This document shows positions 1 through 11,034 of a DNA stretch of 64,000 nt, one piece after another. The stretch's first letter is position 1; each line of letters begins with the position of its first letter. The notes under the pieces were generated by a model that saw only the letters and a list, made by a program, of their open reading frames with translations, was not told the DNA's origin and made no database searches. This DNA is from Lumbricus rubellus (lineage: Eukaryota > Annelida > Clitellata > Crassiclitellata > Lumbricidae): assembly GCA_945859605.1 (NCBI GenBank), contig OX243822.1, positions 2,339,997 through 2,403,996 on the forward strand, read 5' to 3'. Position numbers and translations under genes: made by a program.

Positions 1-466
1 CTTAAGCGTTTTATCATTCATCCAGCTTCTATTTAAGATCTATAGAACCTTCATCCATCTCCGATTAATAATTAGATCCTTTTTTGTTTTAAAAATTGAT
101 CCAGATAAAACGCTTCAGAAAATTTAGTGGTAGCTGGATGAAGGTTTTTATAGATCTTAGATAGAAGGTTGATGAATGAAAAAAAGCTCAAGAAATGGAA
201 GCTGGATGAATGTTTTTATATATCTGAAATAGTTGTCCGTGTCGTCTATGACTGGACTGTTTTCGCAGAACTGTTTACACAGGCTGTTTTAACGGGGCTA
301 TTTTGACGTGCTATTTTGACGGGGCTATTTTGTCGGGAACCGAATTTTTCTGGGCTGTTTTGTCCTTGGGCGATTATGACGGGGCTATTTTGTCGCTGGG
401 CGATTATGACGGGGCTGTTTTGACGGGGCTGTTTTGACGGGGCTATTATGACGGGTCACCAAATAG
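1..466. repeat. Foldback-type repeat, one end (14-bp subrepeats)
   Basis: From about 285 to 466 a degenerate 14-bp unit (acggggctattttg and variants) is repeated in direct array and ends at the sequence gggtcacc. Inward of this, 1-240 holds motifs of the type gctggatgaa on both strands. The same architecture, with a related 14-bp unit, is complete at 21524-22090, so this is probably one arm of a foldback DNA element whose other arm lies outside the window. No coding capacity is seen. Confidence 0.55.
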
Positions 467-697
467 GGAAGTGCTATTTATGACGACAATCTCCCTGAAG
501 TCGAAGCTCGATTGATGCACAAATAATTTTTCATTAAAGAGATGTTATATTGACGAAAAGTAGGGTGATTGCTGCTTACCATTCATTACTTTTCTAGAGA
601 AACGAACATTGGTCCAAGTAGTAACTTAGAATCTGAACAAAATGTGACCGAAATTAATTTTCTACTGCTTAGCTTTTCAACCGCCTACTACCTAGGT

Positions 698-1898
698 CAG
701 CGGTTCTCAACCTTTTTCGTGCGGCGACCCCTTGGTGACATACCGAAAATCGTGACGACCCCCAGCAAAATATTGATCGAGTCTTCATAATTTGAAAACT
801 GTACATGTACTTGTGGCTATATTGTGTGCTCGAGGCTTCTTGGCTCTTGCAATTATGAGGGCAACCTAGCCTATTCGTTAGTGGGAAGTTGGAAGTTTCG
901 TAAATGCATTCAGCAGATCGAGTGAGGGTTTGGATTTTTCCCTGTTATCGATTTAAAAAATTCACATTGCAATGGTGGCATTTTAAGCTTCCATTTTTAG
1001 CAAAATTGCTCATCATTTCAGTGCAAATAGCCGTGTCATAAGACTTAGAAATTGCGCTGACCCATTCTTTAAAAAATCTAATTTCCACACTGCTGTGGTT
1101 GCATTTAAAGTTGCCATCTCAACCAAATTTCTCATCATTTCAGTGCTGAAAGATAAGACTCAAGACTTCAGTAAATGCCATAAGAAATTCTCCTTAGTGT
1201 TTACATTTTCTGGAACTTTCCAACTGTAGGCTAAAGACTGCACTTTAGGGTGTCAGCTTAATAAAATTGCTAATTTTCTTCAATGCTGTTAGTCATGGTT
1301 TAAGACTTAAGAGTGTCGCCTCCCAATTGCTTGCAATATTATTATTTGGATCTGCACATAAACAAGCTGTAATTTTTAAAAAATTGTTAATGGTTTCAGT
1401 GCTTATATAGAGACGTGTTTAGGTTTTTAATAAGTAATCCCTCCCGCTTGTTTACATTTTTGCAGATGCAATGATCGAATTCTAAGCTGGCATCTTAGCA
1501 AATTTGCTCATTATGGATAAACAGCGAGCAGCACTGTATAAATTGATGATGTTCACGATATAGGCCCCTATTTATAACATAATTTTATTGGGAGATAATA
1601 AGCAGCTCGGTCTCCATTCTTTCAGCAAACCGAATATTGCTTCATTTTTTACAGAATTGTTGAAGTGGAATTTGCATTTAAAAACTAATTATGGCAAAAT
1701 AAAATTAGTTGTTGCAATGTAAAGAATGAATCTTAGCAGAAGCATGAGTAAAAAATTATTTTAAGTTGCTATGGTGTATAATAATTATTGTTGAATTTTC
1801 TAGTACATCTTTTACAAATTTTGAGGGGTCCAGGCGACCCCTGGCAAATCGTCAGGCGACCCCCGTGGGGGTCGCGACCCACAGGTTGAGAACCGCTG
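698..1898. mobile_element. Non-autonomous hAT-type element
   Basis: The ends are inverted repeats: it opens cagcggttctcaacct and closes aggttgagaaccgctg, a terminus typical of hAT elements. No transposase frame is visible. The interior contains four to five degenerate direct repeats of about 110-115 bp marked by variants of tcatcatttcagtgc. The eight bases flanking each end do not match, so no clean target duplication is left, which suggests an old or recombined insertion. Confidence 0.75.
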
Positions 1899-2160
1899 CT
1901 CTACAGCAAGGGGTGAGCTCCTGATCCCGAAGGCTCGCGTAGCTATTAAGCAGCGCCGGGCTTTTTCGGTGGTGCGACCTACAATCTGGAATTACCTCCC
2001 GCTTTCGCTTCGCTCTACACTTTGGCTCATCCGGGCGTGGTTCTACAAGTCCCGCAAGTTTTTTCTCTTTGATCGTGGCTGGGCCACGATCAAAGAGAAG
2101 TTTTTCTGAGTAGTTTTTAGGGGCGCTATATAAATGTTCTGAATAGATGTATGAATGAAT
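1899..2160 (+). mobile_element. L2/CR1-like LINE 3' end
   Basis: Translation gives the C-terminal block of a CR1/L2-type reverse transcriptase protein (an RRAFSVVRPTIWNYLPLSLR-type motif), followed by the short tail ggcgctatataaatgttc seen at other LINE and SINE ends in the window. It is heavily 5' truncated. The coding part contains a perfect 16-bp inverted repeat with a 5-nt loop (2063-2078 and 2084-2099). Confidence 0.6.
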
Positions 2161-2195
2161 CGTCGTCATCTGAACAAATCAAGCATATCCAATAC

Positions 2196-2490
2196 CAGGG
2201 CCGGATTAGGGCATGTTCAACATGTTCGGGCGAACAGGGGCCCCCACACTTTAGGGGCCCCCACACATGCGAAAACAAATTTTTCAGGAGAAATTTGTAT
2301 TTTTTGAGCATATTTCGACCAAATGACTAAAAAAAGGTCGCCAGCTATAGGCCTATATTTGGCAGGGAAATATAGGTATATATTATACGGAAATTTCGAC
2401 CAACGACTACAAATGGTCATCAAAATTTTCGGCTGAATGTCCGGAAAAAAATTCCCGAACAGTGCCCCCACATTTCTTAATCCGGCCCTG
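2196..2490. mobile_element. hAT MITE, 295 bp
   Basis: Terminal inverted repeats cagggccggatta / taatccggccctg are flanked by a perfect 8-bp target duplication, tccaatac, at 2188-2195 and 2491-2498. The 8-bp duplication and CAGGG ends identify a hAT-type miniature element. It has the same termini as the 36030-38990 element. A TAGGCCTA octamer lies at 2348. Confidence 0.9.
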
Positions 2491-2575
2491 TCCAATACCA
2501 TTCAATTATGCGCATGTCCACTGACAATTCACCTCGACCTTCACCTGTGTGCGCAATCTCGCAGTTGCTTTTTTG

Positions 2576-2790
2576 TGGGGCGCGGTGGTGTAGTGGTGGC
2601 GTCGTTGCCTTGGAGCCGGAAGGTTCGAGGTTCGAATCCACCTTGCCGCGTAGAGACCTTAGGCAAGTCCTTCACTCACAATTGCTCAGCGCTTCGGCGT
2701 GAAACTCCGATGCATTGTCCGCTCTGCATTCGCGAGCGTCTCTGAGTAGAGAGAGCTTGAAGGGGCGCTATAACAAGTGCACATACATAC
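2576..2790 (+). mobile_element. tRNA-derived SINE
   Basis: The head retains RNA polymerase III promoter boxes: an A box tggtgtagtgg at 2586-2596 and a B box ggttcgaatcc at 2629-2639. A unique body follows, then a tail ggggcgctataacaagtgc leading into catacatac. The tail resembles LINE 3' ends in this window, which suggests mobilisation by a partner LINE. Further copies lie at 3073-3298 and 6697-6932 (minus), with a headless copy at 62830-62985. Confidence 0.85.
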
Positions 2791-3072
2791 ATACTTCTGA
2801 TCAACACGTCGTCTTCGTTAATCACATTTCCAATCTCTTAGGTCCTGATTCGGTTCGTTCGAGTCGAGTCTTATGCTTTTGAGAATCGGGATCATGCAGG
2901 ATGGATCGTTTCTGAGACGACCGCACGACGGCTTCCAGCATGGAACAATTATTGCAGAGTATGGTGATGAACGTACGAAGGGCATCAATGAGCTCCTGCA
3001 GCATTGTGTAGGGAGGGATCGAGTTCACAACATTAATTTAGGAAACGAGGCAAGGACGGTCCGACGAAGTTT

Positions 3073-3298
3073 GTATGTGCACTTGTTATAGCGCTCCTTC
3101 AAACTCTCTTTACTCAGAGGCGCTCCCGAATACAGAGCGGACACTGCATCGGAGTTTCACGCCGAAGCGCTGAGCAATTGCGAGTGAAGGACTTGCCCAC
3201 TGCAAGGTCCTTACGCGGCGATGTGTATTCGAACCTCGAACCTTCCGGCTGCAAGGCAACGACGCCAGTCACGCCACCACTACACCACCGCGCCCCAC
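3073..3298 (-). mobile_element. tRNA-derived SINE inserted in duplication copy 1
   Basis: This is the reverse complement of the SINE family at 2576, with the tRNA-like head at the right end (caccgcgcccca) and the tail at the left. Copy 2 of the duplication, near 52770, reads straight through without it, so it inserted after the duplication or was never present in copy 2. A short flanking repeat aagtt is present on both sides. Confidence 0.8.
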
Positions 3299-3631
3299 AA
3301 GTTCAGCAGGGTTAACGGGAGTCACAGTGGACAGTAAGAGTGTTGTGGAGCAAACCGAGACGACCATTAGCATACATACATGCTACATAGTATCTGTGAC
3401 ATTCAAACACACAATCACATACTGTTTTTAAAAGTGTGATTACTCACATATTGCTGTAATTTCTTATAGAAATAATATTTTATTCGATAGGCTGTGGAAA
3501 AAGAAAACGAATCTGAACGACCATCAACTGTTTACGCAACGGACGGATTCAATTCTAATATCTGCTTGACTTGGTTCCCGGAAACCATTCAGTTTTGGGT
3601 TCATAGTTTATAGGAGGCATCGATTTCTAAA

Positions 3632-6111
3632 ATGGTTGCTTTCGCGAAACGACACATAAGTTTATTTAGTATTTATTGCCGGTGTTCCTGTTTCTGTGCG
3701 GTTTACGTGATTGCCATTATTTTCCTCTTTGAAGTATATCTGCGAGAAACCGCCTTTGAAGGAATTGCGAGATTATCTGAAATAGAGCTTCGTGTGTCAA
3801 GCGTGGTTCTGCAGTCCAATGTGATAGCACAAACAAGCCACAAGGTGAAGAAATTTATGGGAAATAGGAGCAGTATAATAGATCGGGACTTAGTCGGATA
3901 CATATGGCCCAAGGCAGACTCACTGGACGATCGTATCATGAATCAAATGGATTTCATGAAGGAATATGCAGCTATCAGAGGAGACACTAGAATGAAAACT
4001 ATTGTCCGAGTGGGGAACTTCAACTTTGACCAATTGATGTGGAAGGATGGACAGGAAGGACTTGTCAAGGACAAATGTCCAGTCAAGGACTGCGTCTATT
4101 CTTCGGACAAACGTCTAGCGAAATTGGCTGACGCTCTGCTTATCTCGGAATTCTCTGGCGACCTGCTGCAGTTCTATACTCCGAAACCTGCGCATCAGAT
4201 CTGGATTACACAACATCTGGAACCTCCACATCACAATAGAATAAACACGAGTTCGTTAAGCGATCTGGTTAATTGGACGGCTAGCTATCGACATGATTCA
4301 GCTTTAGTTCTTCAGTACGGCGCATTTGAAAGGCGGAATGCGCCGGGTAGCGAGAGCTTGTTAAAAATCAACTTCGCCAAAGGAAAGAAGAAAAAGGTGG
4401 CTTGGTTTGTGAGCAACTGTGCTGATCCCAGAAACGGTCGTTTGCAATACGCGACCGAGCTGAAGAAGTACATCGCCGTGGACATTTACGGATCTTGCGG
4501 AAACCTGTCTTGTCCCAGATTTGGTGGCAACGTGAGCTGCAACGCCATGTTGAGGAGGGATTATAAATTCTATTTGGCGTTCGAGAATTCCAACTGCGTC
4601 GGGTACATAACTGAGAAGTTCCACTGGAACGCATTGGCGTGAGTATATAGGCCTACTTTAACACTTGGCTGTTTCTACATGACTAATAAATAACGATTGA
4701 TGCTACAGTGTGTTGGTATAAACACTTTTTTTACCAGATTTAATGCACCTACAAAAGTGCTGCATTTAAGTGTTACAAATCGATGTTATAATACAGATAT
4801 TGACATTAAATACTGTAGATTTCATGTTCGTCCCAATGAGCAAACTTTTAATGTTATAAATAACTGCCACAAGAGATAATCAGAATTAAATTAAATTAAT
4901 AAAATTATTTCGTATAAATTATGAATATGCAGGGCTGGAACATAAGGAGGCGAGACCAAATCTGTAAAAGTACGTATTGGTCCTATTGTAGGTTGGTAAG
5001 TGGAGGTTAACTTAAGATACTTATTTGCTTTGCTAGTACTTAGTTGCTTATAATAAATGGTCAAATGTCATGAAGTAACCAAGTTTATCGGTATTTTTTA
5101 GATTGAAAAGGCTTGATGTTAACAAATAAAGGAATATTTTCACTCTCATAAGTAAACCATCAATTATATGCCACAAAGTTCATTGAGCGATCTTTTAAAC
5201 CCAAAGGCAAGAAAAGGAAAGAACTTATATAGAACAAAGATGCATGTAGTCGTTTCATAGTTCCGTGCTTAAACACTGGAATTATAATCTTCTCAGGAAT
5301 GGAGATATGCTTAATACGTTGGTGTCAGACAGAGTGAATAGCAAGCATAACTAAACATACTTAGCGAATAATAATATTGTGCTAAAACTGGGAGTCAGTG
5401 ATCTGTCTATTCAACGGAGCCAGATTCTTGAGATTGCGCAATGACTCAAATGAGTTATTCCAGAGTTGCAAGAGCACCAGCGCATCTTAATGTCAACAAT
5501 GGCGAGTGTTATTGCAATCGTAGATTAGCGACACAAGCTCACAGATGAGTGATTCACTGTTGTGACGGATTTTACGAATTCCTAGCACGTTGTGTCTATT
5601 ATATTTGCAAATAGATGCGTATTTCTTAGGCCTACTTATCGCACAGTTTAATATTACGGTCTACTGTTGTTTCACAAACAGAAACGACGTGGTTCCGATT
5701 GTGATGGGTGCCCGACCTCAGGACTATGCCTTTGCCGCACCACCCGGATCCTACATACACGTCGACGACTTCGAAAGCCCACGCCACCTGGCCGACTATC
5801 TCAAGGTACTCGACAGTAACGACACTCTCTACAACGAGTACTTCAAGTACAAACAACATTGGAAAGTAATGAGTTGGAGGAACTTGAGAGGTGGATACTG
5901 GTGTCGACTTTGTGCACTGGTTCACCTAAAGGACGATGCTAACTATGTTCATTGGTACAAGGATTACGACAAGTGGTGGAACGGGGCGTGCTATGCCAGG
6001 CAGGATGGCAACAATACCTGGCAGACGTGGAGACCACAGGGATACTGGAACAATGGAAGTCGTGCTGTAAATGTCAAGGATACTGTGGACAAAGAACTTG
6101 GCTACGATTAG
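3632..6111 (+). CDS. Alpha-1,3-fucosyltransferase (GT10), copy 1; exons 3632-4638 and 5682-6111
   Basis: Predicted Golgi type II membrane enzyme that transfers fucose from GDP-fucose to GlcNAc in glycans (family knowledge). Exon 1 (3632-4638) and exon 2 (5682-6111) join in phase 2 across a GT-AG intron (donor gtgagt at 4639, acceptor cacaaacag ending at 5681), giving 478 codons. The start is the ATG in aaaATGG. Residues 1-14 are a short cytoplasmic tail and about 15-36 a hydrophobic anchor. A stem follows, then the N-terminal acceptor-side domain with HQIWITQHLEPPHHN near residue 190. The hallmark GT10 motif FENSNCVGYITEKFHWNALA spans the end of exon 1, and the intron splits its last Ala codon before NDVVPIVMG. 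The length is a little over the usual ~400 residues. Its paralogue lies at 53114-55003; about 27 residues differ, 13 of them in the first 75. Exact acceptor specificity cannot be read. Confidence 0.93.
4639..5681 (+). other. Intron of fucosyltransferase copy 1
   Basis: Non-coding, AT-rich. It keeps about 670 bp (4710-5381) that copy 2 lacks; in copy 2 these are replaced by an 81-bp MITE fragment. TAGGCCTA octamers lie at 4648, shared with copy 2, and at 5627, absent from copy 2. No coding exon is recognised. Confidence 0.8.
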
Positions 6112-6640
6112 TGTTAGACCTTGAGACAAAGAGCAACAAATTATCACTTTGTTTCTGCTTCCGGTTTGGGTTTAGCAAACCGCAACATTGCCATTGTTAT
6201 AAACGTTTTGGTCGGATGGAATTTATTAGTCATTTAAGTGCAGTTCAACTTTAAGTACATAGTGAAGTATGGCCATTCTATGTATACGTGTACAATTATA
6301 GTATGGTTGCCTTTGGTTGGTTGATGTCGGTCTTAACTGTAAAATGCTAGATGACCGGGTTCGGAACTTTTTTAATCCGTCTCACATACTAGAAAAATGA
6401 TTGTTAATACCACAGAAGCAACAACTGTTTTGTTTTCAAAAAGACTTAAAATGAATGAATGAATGAATGAATGGATAAGTGAACGAATGAATGATGAACG
6501 AATGAATGAATGAATGCATCTCTGTTGTGTAAGGACCTTCTGCAAAACATTTTTCGCTTATAAATGCGTTTCATCTCCATGTATGTAGTCCTACATTGCC
6601 GGAGCAGCTGCGGGATTTATAAGTAGCTGCTATCGCCACC
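6112..6640. repeat. 3' flank of gene 1 with ATGA microsatellite
   Basis: Shared with copy 2 of the duplication. An (ATGA/ACGA)n microsatellite lies at about 6450-6520. The segment holds two unoccupied sites for elements present in copy 2: caattatag at 6293-6301 and ctgcgggat at 6608-6616. No clear AATAAA signal is seen. Confidence 0.7.
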
Positions 6641-6644
6641 TATC

Positions 6645-7045
6645 GAATGTGTCGCCTGGTGCCGTCAGCTCTTGTCGCTCTGGCGACAGTCTGTGTGTAT
6701 GTTTGTATGCGCACTTGTTATAGCGCCTTTTACAGCTCTCAACCGCTATTCAACCGCTACTCAGAGGCGCTCCCGACTACAGCGCGGACACTGCATCGGA
6801 GTTTCACGCCGAAGCGCTGAGCAATTGTGAGTGAAGGACTTGCCCAAGGTCCTTGCGCGGCGAGGTGGATTCGAACCTCGAAAGTTCCGGCTTCAAGGCA
6901 ACAACGCCACCACCACACCACCGCGCCCCACACAATGAATCCTTTCCAGTGTTTCCTCTCTCTTGTCGCCTCTCTTAGCGCCTCCAAGTTCACACCAGAC
7001 TTTTCTTGTATTTCATCCATCCATTTCTTCCTGGAATGTATAAGT
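6645..7045 (-). mobile_element. SINE joined to a LINE 3' fragment, inserted in copy 1
   Basis: The block is absent from copy 2, which reads gaatgtgtaggttatt across the site. On the minus strand, 7045-6933 encodes a piece of a LINE protein C-terminus (MDEIQEKSGVNLEALREATR type). It runs directly into the tRNA-like head of the SINE (6932 down to about 6697), which ends in the usual tail. The two parts look like one inserted unit, or a SINE placed next to a LINE remnant. Confidence 0.65.
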
Positions 7046-7892
7046 TATTAAAATTCTCCACCACCTCGTTCACTTCCAATGTTCAACGACCCGTCATGAT
7101 CGCCAGGGGCAGCTGACTTTTGCCCTATCTTCATTGGTCAGAAGTGAAATTACGAGGTGGTATTTGCAGTTTAACGTCACTGTGTGGTAACAAAGACCAT
7201 TAGCGACGCCCTCCTTTTTTATCTAGGCTGGGGACTGGCACTGGCAGAGTGGAACGGATGGATCCGATTTGACCAGGGTCTATGACAACAGAGGCCGTTA
7301 CCCTGGACAGAAATTTGCTTGGCATATTACAGCACTTAATAAGCAAATAATTGCAACCAGTGGCGGAGTTTTTTCAACCGTTAGGCATCGAACAAAATAA
7401 AGGTGTCCTATGATAATTATATATGTGACAAATTATTGTGCGCAACAGTTGTCACTTAGGTAGCCTAAGGCTAGCTACAGTAATACTGACTAACTTACTC
7501 ACTTTTCAAAACCGGGTCAGTTCAGATTAGAGAAGATTAATCTATTTAAGCAACCAAACACCAATCTAAAAAATTGTGTGTGTGAACGCACAGGGAGCGA
7601 CCCAATGATATACAGACAGAAACACAGACATACAAACGAAGAGACACACTGAAGACAGAAGAAGATGCATACAAAATCCAGCGTTTCTTCGTATGTCTCT
7701 GTGAGTGACTTTTTTGATCGTCTATCTGTCCGTTCTGGCTGACTGTCAGTTTGTCAGTTAGTCTGCCTGTCTATCTGTCTGCATGTTTGTGCATGTTTGT
7801 CTGTCTGTCTGCCTGTATATCCGCCTGCCTAACTGTGTTTTGTTTGTTTGTTTGTTTGTCAGTCTGTCTGTCTGCCACTATGTTGCTCTTAT

Positions 7893-8091
<199 letters not shown>

Positions 8092-8139
8092 TGATTTGTT
8101 AATTTGTAATTCAATTATATAATATTATTACTTTGTGGT

Positions 8140-8355
8140 TGCTAGGGCATGTTGCCCTGATGTGTCCAGTTATTACGAGTCGAATCCGTTGTTACACACC
8201 CGGTGTGGTTTTTCTCTTCTCCCGGGTTTTGACGTCGGCACTTCCAATCGCATTGTTCAAGGAGTGGGACATATAGACATTGCATTTGCGCCTCTGAGTA
8301 GTTTCTAGAAGAGGCGCTATATAAATTCTAATAATGAATGAATGAATGAATTGGG
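8140..8355 (+). mobile_element. SINE-like repeat with LINE-type tail
   Basis: A body without a clear pol III head ends in gcgcctctgagtag, aggcgctatataaattc and an (ATGA)n tail, the 3' end shared by LINE and SINE copies elsewhere in the window (for example 2115-2160 and 38505-38545). Confidence 0.5.
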
Positions 8356-9180
8356 ACATTGTTGAGACAGGATATAAGAGTTACAGGCTCTCTCGACCAC
8401 TGTCTGCCTTTACCCGGTATTGAAGAGCTGAACAGTGTCATGAGCTGCTGCAGGTTGTTGGTAATCATCTTGCAAGCTCTTTCTCAAGTCATGTTAGCCA
8501 CATTCTTAGTATAATGAACCAGCGATACTTTCCGCTGAACCAGCTGAGACATCAGGGCTTACATATCTCGAAGCTGGACCTAATATTTCAAGCGATCGTT
8601 ATTTCTAGAGTCATGTATGTTAAGAAACGAAGCTGATCACCTTCATAAATAATAGATTTAATAGGATTCATCTTGAATCAATCAGAAACACAAACTAGCC
8701 ATTATGCTGTCACGCTGAAGAGAACGGTCACGCTACTGCGTAGTTGACCGGATTTTCCTTATTAAAGTATCGCATCCTAAACTCTATAACTGTTTGTGAT
8801 CATAATGTGCGCTGGGCCCATAACCTGTTAAGAAACGAAGCTGATCACCTTCATAAATAAGAGATTTAATAGGATTCATCTTGAATCAATCATAAACACA
8901 ATCTAGCCATTACGCTCTCCTTGCACGGAAGTTAAGTCAAAAAGTAAGGAACAAGAACATCGACTATATAACTTTAGAGTAAACATAGTCGTTATACTTC
9001 AGCGCTACTAATAAAGTTTAACAATGTAGGCTGTAGCCTATGCACTTCCTTCATTTGCTGGATTTCTTACGGCACCTGATATTGCGCGCAACAACGCTGA
9101 ACTAAACAAGATTCGACGATGGCAAATCTTTGAGAAGATTCATACAGCGGAAGAGCTGATTATTTGCTCAAGCAGACAAG
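8356..9180. other. No recognisable gene; internal 88-bp direct repeat
   Basis: No supported coding sequence. A segment beginning ttaagaaacgaagctgatca occurs at about 8620-8708 and again at about 8828-8914 with few differences, a spaced direct duplication with a 208-bp period. Confidence 0.6.
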
Positions 9181-9410
9181 AAGCTCTTCAAGAAAGCAGT
9201 GCTTTTTTTAGCGCGCAGTTGTACACATAATGTGCAGTTCTAAATGGATTTGTGCAGTTGTAGAAGAACTTCTGTACAGTTAAAACTAGCAAAAATGGTG
9301 ATTGTTCTCCGATTGGAAGTAATTTGCCATGGAGGACGGGAAGGAAAATAAGGAGTTGTGCACAATGTGCAGTTCTAAAAATTCCTTAAAAATAGCCTTG
9401 TTTGAAAGTT
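9180..9410. repeat. Dispersed repeat, also at 46800-47010
   Basis: The segment, with motifs gtgcagttctaaatg, ttgtgcagttgtagaag and tccgattggaagtaat, is repeated with moderate divergence at about 46800-47010 inside a hAT element. No coding function is seen. Confidence 0.6.
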
Positions 9411-9702
9411 CAGCTTTTTGGCCATTGCATTCACCAGCTCCTGCCACCTCTTCGGGAGGACATGTATCAACTCCGCAAGAGAGAACATCCTTTCCTGTTG
9501 CCTCTCGTTAAAACAAACTTGTCGAAAAATAGTTTTATTAATAGATGCATTTATAATTATATTTGGCTACAACTGCTGGTTCTTTATCACTATTTTATAT
9601 ATGTATGTATTCGTTTTGTTGTACAATGTAATGCATGTGCGCTTGACATGTGCAAATAAAGGCTACTTACTTACTTACTTACTTACATACTTACTTACTT
9701 AA
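9402..9702 (+). mobile_element. LINE 3' end with (CTTA)n tail
   Basis: The frame encodes a short C-terminal LINE-like block (YQLRKREHPFLLPLVKTNL) followed by a 3' UTR, an AATAAA signal at about 9654 and a (CTTA)n tail. It is strongly 5' truncated. Confidence 0.55.
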
Positions 9703-11034
9703 TAATTATTATGTCGGATGGTGAAACATGTGCCATTAGACCTACTATGTATTTATATCGAGACCTGTGCAGAGTTCTCGTATTCGATTTGCTTCTGGAT
9801 AAATGGTGCTCCTGTAACGATGGTCACCGGCGGCCAGCCTAATCTAATTTCGCTTAATTTCGGAACGCGCTCGAAAATAACTATTTTTAATCTGAGTTTG
9901 ATTACGTAAGGGCTAATAATAGCTCGGGATGCACGTAGTATGCACTTTCGCGGTGGTGTGTTGCACTCTTGGCCAATCAGGAGGCTTCCCTCCTGTCCGT
10001 ATGCCGTTTTGGCGTCATCCTTGTCAGTTTCGTGTGGGCCGTTGAAGGGAAAGGAACTGTTGAAGGTCTTTGTGACCAAAATCCGACTGTGTGTCATAAA
10101 ACTGAAGTTTTACGGGTTTTCGACAATTATAAATAATAAAGGGATTGATCCGCTCTGCGTGACTGATGTGGAAAGGTTTCGGACGCTACGAAATTGTCAA
10201 AATTCTGAACAGAAATAAGGCCGATGTGAAGAAATAACTTGTGGGAAAAATTTCTATTGTAACGGAAAACTGACAGATTTCTTCAATTATTTCTCTGGAT
10301 TGGCAGGGAAGTAGTTGATGTCACATTACAATATAAATATTCGATTGAATAACATCGATTGTGCATTTTATGAATGTTTTATAATAATTAGCCTACTGAC
10401 GAGAATAGTCAGATAATTCATTTTATCTTTAATCAAGAAATATGAATGCAAAGTAAATTGTACAGGAATTAACAAAGACAATAGGCCCTAATTGTTTTAG
10501 GTTGAACTGTAAATTTAATTAATTGGATCCCGAGGCGATCCCTTTCGCTCCTATCGTTATTAACTGAGAACAGGGCGTTCACCTGTTCGTCGATAGGCCT
10601 CCTTCGTCTCTGTAAATGATAAAACAATTGTCATGATAGATAAAACTTTAATAAATAATTAAGGGGAAAATCAGAAAACCAATACTTGAATTCTTTTTGT
10701 AACTAATAAGAATAAAAACAATAATGTCTGAAAACGAAATGGAAAAGAAGGAAGAGGGTGAGAGGAGTGAGTCAGAAGGAGAAGGCTTAGATGACTCTGA
10801 GTCAGCTCAGCTGGAATGGACCAGTGGGGATCTTTTCGATAAGGTTAAGGGACAAGAAGAGAGGTTAGAGGTTATGTCCCAGGGGCTGTTGAAAATCTTA
10901 GAGCGCTTTGATACTTTGGCATCCATTGTTACTGATAGTCAGGAGGGATTGGTGAAAGTATCAGAGGAAGTGAAGAATCTAACCGAATTACTTTCGAGGG
11001 GAGTTGGGTCCGTGAAATCTGTTGAATGGGGAAA

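Noticed and set aside
2576..2650. Functional tRNA gene
   Set aside because: A and B boxes are present, but the sequence continues into a SINE body and tail and recurs as a dispersed repeat; cloverleaf pairing is poor.
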